Source of the DNA: Candidatus Firestonebacteria bacterium RIFOXYD2_FULL_39_29
GTDB lineage: Bacteria; Oederibacteriota; D2-FULL-39-29
Reading direction: 5' to 3'
NCBI GenBank assembly: GCA_001778375.1
Contig: MFGV01000049.1
Coordinates: forward strand, 1 to 37,583
Length of the DNA: 37,583 nucleotides
A program made the translations under genes and the position numbers. The notes beneath the pieces were generated by a model, which searched no databases, was not told the DNA's origin, and saw only the letters and a program-made list of their open reading frames with translations. Positions 1 through 7,152 of the stretch are shown here, piece after piece (position 1 is the stretch's first letter; every line of letters begins with the position of its first letter).

Positions 1-104
1 ATCCGGGAAAAATGTTTAAGTTCGGTTAAAAAACCGCTTCTTGGTTCCAGTTGTCAAAGAACGGTGTTTCTAGAAATAATTGCGACACAGTCTGAATACT
101 TAAT

Positions 105-190
105 AATTAAATCTTAAACTAAATCATGGTACCTATATTAATAAACTTCCTTACGTTTAGTGCTTAGTGCTTTGACCTTAGTGCTTGTTT
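105..190. repeat. dispersed intergenic repeat, copy A (with the rest of 1-221)
   Basis: This AT-rich stretch contains 'tatattaataaacttcc' at 134-150, followed by several 'tagtgctta' units up to about 190. The same block in the same order recurs at 12535-12650. No gene is visible in 1-221. Bases 1-100 hold nothing I recognise. Confidence 0.6.
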
Positions 191-221
191 CAAATTTAGT
201 GCTTAGTTATTAGTCGTTGCA

Positions 222-743
222 TTAAACTAAAGTTATACTATCTTCGCTGTCCTGTTCAGTCAGTCGAATCTCAACGACTTCTTTAAACGAAGTCGGGATA
301 TTTTTTCCGACATAATCAGCATGAATAGGGAGCTGCTTATGACCTCTATCTATAAGCACCAGGAGCTGTATTTTTTTTGGTCTTCCAAGATCAAGAAGAG
401 CGTCTATTGCCGCTCTGGTACTTCTTCCGGTATACAAGACATCATCAACCAGGATGATATTCTTCCCGTCTATACTGAATTTTACATCGGTAGGTTGCGC
501 ATCCTTTGCAATCTTCAAACCCACGTCATCTCTATAGAAAGTAATATCGATTGCTCCGACAGGAATAGTCTTCCCGCTTATCTTTTCTATGCGAGAAGCT
601 ATCCTCGCCGCAATATGGTCTCCACGGCTTCTTATACCAACAAGCGCTATCTCATCCAAATTATCGTTCTTTTCTATCACTTCATGAGCCAAACGCGCCA
701 GAGTCTTACCGAGACCGTCCTTATCCATTATCTTTTTTGACAT
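222..743 (-). CDS. pyrR: bifunctional pyr operon regulator / uracil phosphoribosyltransferase PyrR
   Basis: A 173-aa phosphoribosyltransferase of the PyrR family. The PRPP-binding loop ILVDDVLYTGRSTR lies at residues 97-110, and the N-terminal region with GIRSRGDHIA is typical of the family. PyrR binds pyr mRNA leaders when UMP is high and favours transcription termination. Many members also convert uracil and PRPP to UMP. I chose the ATG at 743 because GGGAGG lies 6 bases upstream; an in-frame ATG at 773 would add 10 atypical residues and has no such site. No pyrimidine biosynthesis gene follows within the window, so the gene may be monocistronic, controlling itself and distant pyr loci. A PyrR-type leader lies directly upstream (837-981). 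Confidence 0.93.
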   Translation of the reverse strand: MSKKIMDKDGLGKTLARLAHEVIEKNDNLDEIALVGIRSRGDHIAARIASRIEKISGKTIPVGAIDITFYRDDVGLKIAKDAQPTDVKFSIDGKNIILVDDVLYTGRSTRAAIDALLDLGRPKKIQLLVLIDRGHKQLPIHADYVGKNIPTSFKEVVEIRLTEQDSEDSITLV

Positions 744-772
744 AGAAACCCTCCCACGCAAGAGATTACGCA

Positions 773-794
773 TCCGCCAGTAATTTTAGGCGGA
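773..794. repeat. TCCGCC/GGCGGA stem-loop repeat, copy 1
   Basis: A short palindrome with arms TCCGCC (773-778) and GGCGGA (789-794) lies between the pyrR attenuator and the pyrR start. A near-copy at 22698-22719 shares both arms and the flank that follows (gat.agatta). Related stems occur at 22655-22672 and 22828-22849. Confidence 0.6.
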
Positions 795-836
795 TTTTTC
801 GATAAGATTAAAAGGCTGATTGCGCTGATACAAATC

Positions 837-877
837 AAAAAAAAAGCCCTTCTAACGGAGTTTTCCGTTAAAAAGGC
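837..877 (-). terminator. intrinsic terminator (attenuator) in the pyrR leader
   Basis: On the minus strand the hairpin is GCC..TAACGGA / aaac / TCCGTTA..GGGC (877 to 846), followed by nine U residues (845-837). It lies between the pyrR promoter and the start codon. That is the position expected for the terminator that PyrR stabilises when pyrimidines are plentiful. Confidence 0.88.
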
Positions 878-912
878 ACTCATATTTCCCAAACAAACTA
901 CTTTCATCTGAC

Positions 913-935
913 TCCTTGCCAACCTCTCGGTGTTG
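913..935 (-). promoter_or_regulatory. PyrR-binding loop of the pyr leader RNA
   Basis: The leader RNA contains ACACCGAGAGGTTGGCAAGG. Its 3' part matches the conserved PyrR-binding core GAGAGGYUNNCAAGG exactly; two positions of the 5' part differ from the Bacillus consensus. It lies 36 bases upstream of the attenuator hairpin. The core runs into AAGGAG, which is followed 4 bases later by an ATG (907), so the same element could also mask a ribosome binding site. Confidence 0.85.
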
Positions 936-951
936 GATTTAAAGGTAGTGT

Positions 952-981
952 AATATATCAGTTTTATTGTGGAATTGTCAA
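952..981 (-). promoter_or_regulatory. sigma70-type promoter of pyrR
   Basis: On the minus strand, TTGACA (981-976), an 18-base spacer and TATATT (957-952) predict a start near 945. The PyrR-binding loop would then begin within about 10 bases of the transcript 5' end. Confidence 0.7.
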
Positions 982-1105
982 GTTGTTTTTGATCAGTTGC
1001 TTTTTGATCAGTCTGCTTTACAGTCTTTTTTTAGCTATAGCAGAGTTTCCTCAATACAGTAAAAGAATAACCTCCTCAACAATTATGCACTTAATATTTT
1101 TTTGT

Positions 1106-1133
1106 TTGACATTCTGATTTATTCTGTTAAAAT
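1106..1133 (+). promoter_or_regulatory. promoter of the AGE epimerase gene, probably giving a leaderless mRNA
   Basis: TTGACA (1106-1111), a 16-base spacer and TAAAAT (1128-1133) lie directly before the ATG at 1139. The predicted transcription start coincides with the start codon. No Shine-Dalgarno sequence is present. Confidence 0.7.
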
Positions 1134-1138
1134 ACAAT

Positions 1139-2305
1139 ATGAAAAACTTTCAAAATTTGTCAGAGTTCTACTTAAAGCAGCTTCTTAACGATACTATTCC
1201 TTTCTGGGAAAAGTACTCTCTTGATAAAAAATACGGAGGGTATTTCACTTGTATTGACCGTAATGGAAGAGTTTACGATACGGACAAATTCATGTGGCTC
1301 CAAGGCCGTCAGCTTTGGACGTTCTCAATGCTCTACAATCGCCTTGAAAAACGCGAAAGCTGGTTAAATATTGCAAAATCCGGAGCTGATTTTATACTAA
1401 AACACGGGAGAGACAAAAAAGGCAACTGGTATTTCTCCTTGAACCAAAAAGGAACACCTCTCACTCATCCTTACAATATATTCTCGGATTGCTTTGCTTG
1501 CATGGGACTGGCACAGTATTCAATGGCAGCCGGGGATAAGAAAGCTGAAAGGGTTGCTCTTGAGACGTTTTATAATATTTTAAAGAAACGGGGAAATCCG
1601 GCAGGACAATATTCAAAAGCTTACCCCGGCACAAGACCCCTTATGTCTTTTGCGATACCAATGATATTAAGCAATCTGGTGCTTGAACTTGAACCGTTAC
1701 TTGATGAAAAACTTGTGGAAAGATCGATTGACGATGCCATAGACAATGTAATGAATATTTTTTATGACAAAAAAACAGGTCTGGTTTTTGAGTATGTTTC
1801 ACCGGACGGTTCTCATTCAGACTCTTACAAAGGCCGCCTTATTAATCCCGGACATACGATTGAAGCAATGTGGTTTATGATGGACCTTTTCGAAAGAAGA
1901 AACGACCAAAAGAATATTGAAAAAGCCTGCGATATCGCGATGCGCACCCTGAAATTCGGCTGGGACAAAGAATTCGGCGGAATATATTATTTCATGGATG
2001 TAAAAGGAAACCCTGTAGAACAGCTTGAGTGGGACCAAAAACTCTGGTGGGTACACCTTGAAGCTCTGATAACATTAATCAAAGGTTACCGTCTTACCGG
2101 CAGAAAAGACATGCTAAAGTGGTTCGAAATAATCCACAACTACAGCTGGAAACACTTCCACGACGAAAAATACGGTGAATGGTACGGTTATTTAAACCGC
2201 AGAGGCGAAGTACTCCTTCCTTTAAAAGGCGGCAAGTGGAAAGGCTGTTATCATCTTCCCAGGGCTCAACTGGTAATTAGTAAAGAACTGGAAAGGTTGG
2301 CATAA
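1139..2305 (+). CDS. N-acylglucosamine 2-epimerase / cellobiose 2-epimerase family protein
   Basis: A 388-aa protein of the usual length for the AGE family, an (alpha/alpha)6 barrel that interconverts C2 epimers of sugars such as N-acetylglucosamine/N-acetylmannosamine, glucose/mannose or cellobiose. Typical motifs are NPGHTIEAMWF (His239, Glu242), WDQKLWWVHLEAL (about 298-310) and the C-terminal KGGKWKGCYHLPRAQ (His372). The histidines in the first and last motifs correspond to catalytic histidines of the family. There is no signal peptide, so it should be cytoplasmic. It is transcribed alone, convergent with the DUF4434-like gene. The ATG directly follows a good promoter, suggesting leaderless translation. 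The exact substrate cannot be read from sequence. Confidence 0.9.
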   Translation: MKNFQNLSEFYLKQLLNDTIPFWEKYSLDKKYGGYFTCIDRNGRVYDTDKFMWLQGRQLWTFSMLYNRLEKRESWLNIAKSGADFILKHGRDKKGNWYFSLNQKGTPLTHPYNIFSDCFACMGLAQYSMAAGDKKAERVALETFYNILKKRGNPAGQYSKAYPGTRPLMSFAIPMILSNLVLELEPLLDEKLVERSIDDAIDNVMNIFYDKKTGLVFEYVSPDGSHSDSYKGRLINPGHTIEAMWFMMDLFERRNDQKNIEKACDIAMRTLKFGWDKEFGGIYYFMDVKGNPVEQLEWDQKLWWVHLEALITLIKGYRLTGRKDMLKWFEIIHNYSWKHFHDEKYGEWYGYLNRRGEVLLPLKGGKWKGCYHLPRAQLVISKELERLA

Positions 2306-2315
2306 TAGACGTAGC

Positions 2316-2343
2316 ACGTTCCACGTTGCTCATGTTACTCACG
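2316..2343. repeat. dispersed intergenic repeat (ccacgttg..catgttact)
   Basis: The element between the convergent AGE and DUF4434-like genes is repeated at 22571-22597 with few differences. Both copies begin right beside a gene end. Bases 2306-2385 hold no clear intrinsic terminator. Confidence 0.5.
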
Positions 2344-2385
2344 AAAAAAGAATAACTAGCCTCTCCTGATTTAGTGGACTATTTT

Positions 2386-3333
2386 TTATTGTGTTGCATC
2401 CCCTTTCCTATACTTCTGATAATCCGCATAAAGTTTCTGTGCGGCAAAAACACCAAGAGGTTTTTTGCTTCCGGGTTTATCCATTAAGCCGTGGACCTGA
2501 TAGCAAAGTATTTTTTCAACAAAAGGAGCTTCATTTACCAGCTGTTTTTTTATTCTTTCTATGTCCGCAGGAATAAGACCGGACTTATAGACGTCACCCT
2601 CAAATTCGAAAACTTCCAGGTCTGTCCAGAGTTTGATATTTGTTTTGTCGTGGATCTCTTTTAGATTCTTATACATAGAAGTAGTATCTTCAGGTTTTCT
2701 CCACCTTACGCCAATACTGTCCTGATAAGCAACTATATCTACTCCTAGCCTTTGTAATTGTGAAATATACTTTTCATCATTAACCGGCTGTCCTGTAACA
2801 TAAGGAGCGATAAGCACCGGTTTTTTAGATATTGTTTTTATATAGCGCGTAATTTTTTCAAGTTTGTCTACGCAAAGCTCTTCAAAATATGATTTTATAC
2901 CGCTTTCATACGGAATGTACCAGCCTTTAAACGCCTTTAGCCCGCCATAACCTTCATCCAACTCTTTTATCAGCTTTTCGGATTTCTCCACCTGCCAATC
3001 TTCAGTCGGATAATCAACACACTGCTCGGTTACCCAGCCTACTCCCACAAAAACATTCATATTCAGTTCGCCTGCCTGCTCTAACACCGCTTTTAAAGCA
3101 TCAGTAGCTTTAATCTCATATTTCGGGAATAACTTTGACTTAAAAAAAGACTTACCGTGGAGAGAAACTGCCATTATTACAACCGTATCAATACCGAGTT
3201 CCTTCATCTCCCGTATCTTTAATTTCCAATCTTCATCGGTAAAGAGAGCGGTTTTATCCACCCAATATTTCCCGTCAAAAGCAGAATGATGTTTAAAATC
3301 AAAGAATGAACCTGTGATCACCGGCTTTATCAT
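2386..3333 (-). CDS. DUF4434-like TIM-barrel protein
   Basis: A 315-aa protein without a signal peptide. The N-terminal pattern (PVITGSFFDF, then W..KIREMKELGIDTVVIMAVS, then LEQAGELNMNVFVGVGW) matches DUF4434-type proteins, which are glycoside-hydrolase-like TIM barrels of unproven activity. An internal IPYESG segment with an acidic residue could contribute to the active site. AGGAGA lies 5 bases before the ATG. The acyl-CoA synthetase terminator is only about 30 bases upstream, so expression needs read-through or a promoter buried in that hairpin region. The neighbouring AGE epimerase supports a carbohydrate role; the substrate is unknown. Confidence 0.65.
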   Translation of the reverse strand: MIKPVITGSFFDFKHHSAFDGKYWVDKTALFTDEDWKLKIREMKELGIDTVVIMAVSLHGKSFFKSKLFPKYEIKATDALKAVLEQAGELNMNVFVGVGWVTEQCVDYPTEDWQVEKSEKLIKELDEGYGGLKAFKGWYIPYESGIKSYFEELCVDKLEKITRYIKTISKKPVLIAPYVTGQPVNDEKYISQLQRLGVDIVAYQDSIGVRWRKPEDTTSMYKNLKEIHDKTNIKLWTDLEVFEFEGDVYKSGLIPADIERIKKQLVNEAPFVEKILCYQVHGLMDKPGSKKPLGVFAAQKLYADYQKYRKGDATQ

Positions 3334-3361
3334 ATTTCTCCTTTTCCATTTCCAGTTCTGT

Positions 3362-3394
3362 AAAAAAGCGGCAGGGAAAATATTCCCCTGCCGC
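3362..3394 (-). terminator. intrinsic terminator of the thioesterase/acyl-CoA synthetase operon
   Basis: On the minus strand, a 9-bp perfect stem GCGGCAGGG/CCCTGCCGC (3394-3368) is followed by six U residues (3367-3362), 15 bases past the stop codon at 3409. Confidence 0.9.
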
Positions 3395-3408
3395 CGGAAA
3401 AAACTTTT

Positions 3409-5526
3409 TTACTTAAGTATTATCCTTGCATCTGCGAGCTTACAACCCTGTCCTTTTGCATGTACAATGATCGGATTCATATCCACCTCTGCTATATCTT
3501 CACATTCCATCATCAACTGGGAAAGACGGCAGATGCAATCAGCTATGGCATCCGTATCACAGGCCGGTTTACCTCTTACACCTTCCAGAATTTTATAGGT
3601 TTTTACCGATCTTATCATCTTCTGTGCCATTGAAAGCCTGACAGGTGCAATAGAGAAGCTCACATCTTTCATAACTTCGACAAAAGAACCGCCCAACCCG
3701 AACATAATAAGAGGGCCAAAGGAATCATCTCTTTTGGCTCCGACTATTACTTCCTCTCCGCGTTTCGCGCACTGCTGTATATTTACACCCCAGATCTTTG
3801 CTTCAGGTTTAAGAATTTTTACATTCTGCATCATCTCAGCATATGCGCCCTTTACTTCGAGTTCAGACTCCAAACCGACTTTTACACCTTTTACATCTAT
3901 TTTATGAATAATATCCGGAGACACGATCTTCATCACAACCGGATAACCTATTTCATTTGCGCGTTTTGCCGCCTCTTCAGAGGTAGGGCAGAGAAAGGAT
4001 TTAAGCGTGGGAAACCCATACGCATTAAAAACTTCCAAAGATTCAAGTTCAGGAAGATATTTCCTTCCGTCTTTTTTTGCTTTCTCAATTACTTTAAGCG
4101 CCGCCGCTTTGTCAGCCTTAAACTGAATGACCTCTGTCTTTGGAGCAAAAACATTCTGACCATATTTATACATAACAGACATCGTCATTGCAGCTTCTTC
4201 CGGGAATCTGTAAACAGGGATATTGTTTTCTTTTAATATATCAATACCCTTTGAAACATCTACTATACCCATAAAGCAAGCCAGAACGGGTATCTTGGTA
4301 CCTTTGACACACTTTACTACCGACGTCGCAATCTCTTCAACATCAGTTACAGACTGAGGTGTTAGAAGTACAATTACACAGTCCACATTTTTGTCTTTCA
4401 TTATATGCTCAAGCGCCCATTCATACCGGTCATGCTGGGCATCCCCTATAACATCAATCGGATTATTAAAATTTGAAGTCGGCGGAAGTTTTTTTCTCAG
4501 TTCGGTAATAGTTGCAGGATCCAGTTTGGCAAGTTGCAATCCAAATTTAATTGCTGCATCGGTCGTCATGATTCCGGGACCACCCGCATTAGTCACAATA
4601 CATACTCTATTTCCTCTGGGTATGGGCATGTGCGCAAAAGCCAGGGAAACGTCAAGCAGTTCTTCTACGGTATTTGCCCGTATCACCCCGCATTGATTAA
4701 ATAAAGCTTCATACATTTCATCTGAGCCGGCAAGCGCTCCGGTATGGGAAGAGGCGGCTTTTGCACCTTCTGCCGTTCTTCCGGATTTCATCGCAACTAT
4801 AGGTTTCATATTATTTACATCGTCATTGATCTCACTGGCAACCTTTAAAAACTCTCTAGGGTTGGACATATCTTCAACATACATGATTATCACCTTGGTA
4901 ACCGGGTCATCCTTAAGATATTTCAACAGGTCCATTTCTTTAAGTCCTGCTTTATTGCCCATAGAGACGAACTTGGAAAACCCGATATTTAAACCTTTAG
5001 CATAATCAAGTATCGCCGTGCCCAAAGCGCCTGACTGAGTAATAAAGGCAATATTCCCGGGCTTGGGCATAAACTTCCCGAAAGCCGCATTCATTGAAGA
5101 CTTTGAATCCGGATTGATAACACCCAGACAATTAGGTCCAATCAATGCCATATCATATTTTTTTATTATTTCCACAACCTGTTTTTCAAGAACCACCCCT
5201 TCCCCTCCGACTTCTTTAAATCCAGCCGAGATAATAATAATACCTTTAATCCCTTTCTTTCCGCATTCTTCCAATGAAGCCGGAATATAATTGGAAGGAA
5301 TAACAATTATGGCCAGATCAACGCTATCAGGTATCGAAGTTACGGATGGATAGCATTTTACACCGAGTATAGATTCGGCTTTTGGATTCACAGGATAAAG
5401 GATCCCTTTATATCCGCCCTCTATGAGATTAGTGAAAATAGTACGACTCAGCGTATTTTCCTTGGTTGAAGCCCCGATCAGCGCAATAGACTTCGGATAG
5501 AATACTTTATCCGCGTTTTCTAACAT
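3409..5526 (-). CDS. acetate/acyl-CoA ligase (ADP-forming), fused alpha-beta subunits
   Basis: A 705-aa single-chain ADP-forming acyl-CoA synthetase, which converts acyl-CoA, ADP and phosphate into a free acid, CoA and ATP. Residues 1-130 form the CoA-binding Rossmann domain (SIALIGAS at 13-20). PNCLG (131-135) and ITQSGALG (162-169) belong to the succinyl-CoA-ligase-like domains. SSHTGALAG (259-267) contains the phosphorylated histidine, His261. Residues from about 480 to 705 form the ATP-grasp part (EVIVGAKRDDSFGP, FGLGGSFVEV). AGGAGC precedes the ATG. It lies 12 bases downstream of a hotdog thioesterase in one operon. The role is most likely substrate-level ATP synthesis from acyl-CoA in fermentation. 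Acyl specificity (acetyl, branched or aryl) cannot be told. Confidence 0.92.
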   Translation of the reverse strand: MLENADKVFYPKSIALIGASTKENTLSRTIFTNLIEGGYKGILYPVNPKAESILGVKCYPSVTSIPDSVDLAIIVIPSNYIPASLEECGKKGIKGIIIISAGFKEVGGEGVVLEKQVVEIIKKYDMALIGPNCLGVINPDSKSSMNAAFGKFMPKPGNIAFITQSGALGTAILDYAKGLNIGFSKFVSMGNKAGLKEMDLLKYLKDDPVTKVIIMYVEDMSNPREFLKVASEINDDVNNMKPIVAMKSGRTAEGAKAASSHTGALAGSDEMYEALFNQCGVIRANTVEELLDVSLAFAHMPIPRGNRVCIVTNAGGPGIMTTDAAIKFGLQLAKLDPATITELRKKLPPTSNFNNPIDVIGDAQHDRYEWALEHIMKDKNVDCVIVLLTPQSVTDVEEIATSVVKCVKGTKIPVLACFMGIVDVSKGIDILKENNIPVYRFPEEAAMTMSVMYKYGQNVFAPKTEVIQFKADKAAALKVIEKAKKDGRKYLPELESLEVFNAYGFPTLKSFLCPTSEEAAKRANEIGYPVVMKIVSPDIIHKIDVKGVKVGLESELEVKGAYAEMMQNVKILKPEAKIWGVNIQQCAKRGEEVIVGAKRDDSFGPLIMFGLGGSFVEVMKDVSFSIAPVRLSMAQKMIRSVKTYKILEGVRGKPACDTDAIADCICRLSQLMMECEDIAEVDMNPIIVHAKGQGCKLADARIILK

Positions 5527-5538
5527 ATTATGCTCCTT

Positions 5539-5982
5539 TCAAGCAATAAATTTCTCTCTGTTATTAAGTTCTTTTTCCAAAGTCTCCAAATCCACCTTTA
5601 TGCATTTCGCTGTAGAGGTTGCGATCAACTCCCCGCTCTCAGAAACAGCTGAACCTTTCACGAATATTATATTCCTGACTTCTTTTTCTATTTCGGCTGA
5701 AAAAACTATTTTCTCTCCTACCATTGCAGGGTTTCGAAGACGGATATTCAGTTCCGCACTGACTACAGGACTATTGTATTTTTTCCAGGGCAGGTTTACC
5801 ATAACCTCGTCAAGTACCAATGAAAGCATTCCGCCATGCACGACATTAGAATAACCTTGGAATTTCTTAGGAAAAGTATATTCGGTGAATATTTTCTCGC
5901 CTTCCACTTTGAAGTCCAGCTTAAGCCCGTCGTGATTATTTTTTCCGCAGGCAAAACAAAAATGATCATCTCTCCAGGACAT
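5539..5982 (-). CDS. PaaI-family hotdog-fold acyl-CoA thioesterase
   Basis: A 147-aa 4HBT-superfamily protein. The hotdog-helix motif NVVHGGMLSLVLDEVM supplies the usual His-Gly and acidic catalytic positions. The N-terminal FCFACG segment resembles PaaI-like members that start with a Cys-rich turn. Members hydrolyse acyl-CoA to free acid and CoA. It is the first gene of an operon with the ADP-forming acyl-CoA synthetase. The ribosome site before the ATG is weak (AAAGG about 12 bases away). tRNA-Tyr ends 65 bases upstream on the same strand, so co-transcription is possible. Confidence 0.8.
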   Translation of the reverse strand: MSWRDDHFCFACGKNNHDGLKLDFKVEGEKIFTEYTFPKKFQGYSNVVHGGMLSLVLDEVMVNLPWKKYNSPVVSAELNIRLRNPAMVGEKIVFSAEIEKEVRNIIFVKGSAVSESGELIATSTAKCIKVDLETLEKELNNREKFIA

Positions 5983-6047
5983 TTAACTACCAACCTTTGA
6001 ATCATCCAATCAGACAAGGAATATAACTATCAATAAGCCACATATTT

Positions 6048-6135
6048 TGGTGGGCAGGGAAGGATTCGAACCTTCGAAGGCTAACAGCCGATAGATTTAC
6101 AGTCTATTGCGATTGACCAACTCCGCAACCTGCCC
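6048..6135 (-). tRNA. tRNA-Tyr (anticodon GTA)
   Basis: A complete class II tRNA with acceptor GGGCAGG/CCTGCCC, a long variable arm, the T-loop GGTTCGAATCC and the anticodon loop ctGTAaa. A genomically encoded CCA lies at 6050-6048. A weak stem CCAC/GTGG pairs its 3' end with 6038-6041. Confidence 0.95.
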
Positions 6136-6142
6136 AAAACAA

Positions 6143-6196
6143 ATAACGTCTAAAAGTCCATAATGTCTATAAAGTCCAAAGTCTTACATTTAATGT
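6143..6196. repeat. dispersed 'aaagtcc/aaagtct' repeat, copy 1
   Basis: An AT-rich string of 'taaaagtccataa' and 'ctataaagtcc' units followed by gtcttacatttaatg. The same units occur at 17688-17740 and 17868-17898. It fills part of the spacer between the two tRNA genes. A 'tctattgttcta' motif at about 6266-6278 also recurs near 21810 and 23180. Confidence 0.5.
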
Positions 6197-6297
6197 ATTA
6201 TTATTTATTTCAAAAGCAAATAACACTGAAAAACAGAGAAACTGCAAATAAATAGTAATTGACCTTCTATTGTTCTACTTTCCATTGTTCAATTGCT

Positions 6298-6330
6298 CTC
6301 CAGATTTTTTGCTGCGCAGCAAATCTGGAG
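6298..6330. repeat. palindrome overlapping the tRNA-Gly 3' end
   Basis: Outer arms CTCCAGATTT (6298-6307) and AAATCTGGAG (6321-6330) enclose a 3-base bulge and the self-complementary GCTGCGCAGC. The right arm contains the tRNA discriminator, CCA and last acceptor base. There is no U-run of terminator quality right after it. Confidence 0.8.
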
Positions 6331-6401
6331 CGGGAGACGGGGATCGAACCCGCGACATTCAGTTTGGAAAACTGATACTCTACCAACTGAGCTACTCCCG
6401 C
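6326..6401 (-). tRNA. tRNA-Gly (anticodon TCC)
   Basis: A complete cloverleaf with acceptor GCGGGAG/CTCCCGC, D-arm AGCTCAGTTGG, anticodon stem CAGTT/AACTG with loop ttTCCaa, T-arm GCGGGTTCGATCCCCGT and an encoded TCCA end. It is intact, unlike the decayed copy 140-225 bases upstream. Confidence 0.95.
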
Positions 6402-6449
6402 GTTTTTTATAATTCCTTTATTTCAAATACTTCTGCTTCCCGGCTCTAT

Positions 6450-6480
6450 CAGTTTTTCATATTTAGGAAAACTGTACTCT
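6450..6480 (-). pseudogene. tRNA-Gly anticodon-arm fragment
   Basis: The plus strand reads CAGTTT, then ten extra bases (ttcatattta), then GGAAAACTG-TACTCT. This is the anticodon arm of the neighbouring tRNA-Gly(TCC) with an insertion in the loop and one lost base. No other cloverleaf parts are attached. Confidence 0.5.
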
Positions 6481-6543
6481 GCTCGTTTGCCGCTCAGGGA
6501 AAACCGACTCCCTTCTCACTCGCAAGTATACCCACTTATTATC

Positions 6544-6626
6544 CGTTTACATTTTGGGAGGTAACACTCTACCAACTGAGCCTTGCCATATACCTGAACA
6601 CAGTGAATGGTTTATGGTACTCCCGC
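6544..6626 (-). pseudogene. decayed tRNA-Gly (probably CCC) split by a 36-base palindromic insert
   Basis: On the minus strand, GCGGGAGTA (6626-6618) equals the 5' end of the intact tRNA-Gly. After 36 foreign bases (6617-6582) the D-arm resumes with GCTCAGTTGGTAGAGT (6581-6566). A degenerate anticodon arm GTTACCTCCCAAAATGTAAAC follows at about 6564-6544. The insert folds as CCATATACC/GGTTTATGG with one mismatch. No recognisable T-arm or 3' acceptor follows. I infer a pseudogene of a second glycine tRNA. Confidence 0.65.
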
Positions 6627-6704
6627 ATAAGAACAATGACAAATTAAACACCAACGATGAATATTCTAGCATTTAAAAGGCTTTTAGTAAAGTCAAAACT
6701 ATAG

Positions 6705-6794
6705 TTAAAAATTAAACTGTTTTTGCCAAAACGCTCTGTGTGTCATTGGCGAAATTAAGGATAAAAACATTATCGTCAATATTATTTTTTGCAT
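6705..6794 (-). CDS. 29-aa mini-ORF with signal-peptide-like N-terminus
   Basis: AAGGAG lies 6 bases before an ATG that opens MQKIILTIMFLSLISPMTHR and ends after Phe-Asn-Phe, 29 residues in all. The N-terminus looks like a secretion signal or single membrane helix. It starts 17 bases after the stop of the pseudopilin-like gene, so it is probably translated from the same mRNA. It may be the remnant of a truncated secreted-protein gene or a genuine small membrane peptide. No homologue is recognised. Confidence 0.4.
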   Translation of the reverse strand: MQKIILTIMFLSLISPMTHRAFWQKQFNF

Positions 6795-6810
6795 TTATCA
6801 CTCCTTTTTC

Positions 6811-7152
6811 TTATTGAACATTGCCTTTTACATTTGCTTTTATTTCCAACATTTCGGGATTATCATACCACCCGCCAGTTCCATCAAATCTTGTAACATT
6901 CTTATTACTTTTTGATATTGGCTCTTCCGGTATCTGTTCTATGTATTTTGGGATTAAGGCATCTAAATTAACCGGCCGCTTGCCATTATTTTCACTATAA
7001 TAAATAGATACAGCAGCTAATATTGCCGCTCTATTACCTTTTGTCGCACCTTTTCTGGCTTCATCAAGAGTCTTGGCGATATACGGAATACCCAAAACCA
7101 TAATAACGAATAATCCAACAAATAAAGCAATAATTAATATCTTCTTCCTCAT
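6811..7152 (-). CDS. pseudopilin-like membrane-anchored protein
   Basis: A 113-aa protein with one N-terminal membrane helix (about residues 3-24, KKILIIALFVGLFVIMVLG). A helix rich in small residues follows (GATKGNRAAILAAVSIYYSENNGKRP), then a short C-terminal domain with LIPKYIEQIPEEP and GTGGWYDNPE. This layout is that of type II secretion or PulG-like pseudopilins (helix, alternating alanines, Y-P-L..L.P.Y....P). The prepilin peptidase motif GFTLIE is missing, so it is not an ordinary processed pilin. I chose the ATG at 7152 because AAGGAGAGAG precedes it; an in-frame GTG at 7170 lacks support. No other pilus genes are nearby. Confidence 0.6.
   Translation of the reverse strand: MRKKILIIALFVGLFVIMVLGIPYIAKTLDEARKGATKGNRAAILAAVSIYYSENNGKRPVNLDALIPKYIEQIPEEPISKSNKNVTRFDGTGGWYDNPEMLEIKANVKGNVQ

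Noticed and set aside
728-907. 59-codon ORF in the pyrR leader as a real gene
   Set aside because: It spans the attenuator and overlaps pyrR out of frame; kept only as a regulatory possibility.
6811-7152. Type IV pilin
   Set aside because: The GFTLIE-type prepilin cleavage motif is missing and no pilus assembly genes are near.
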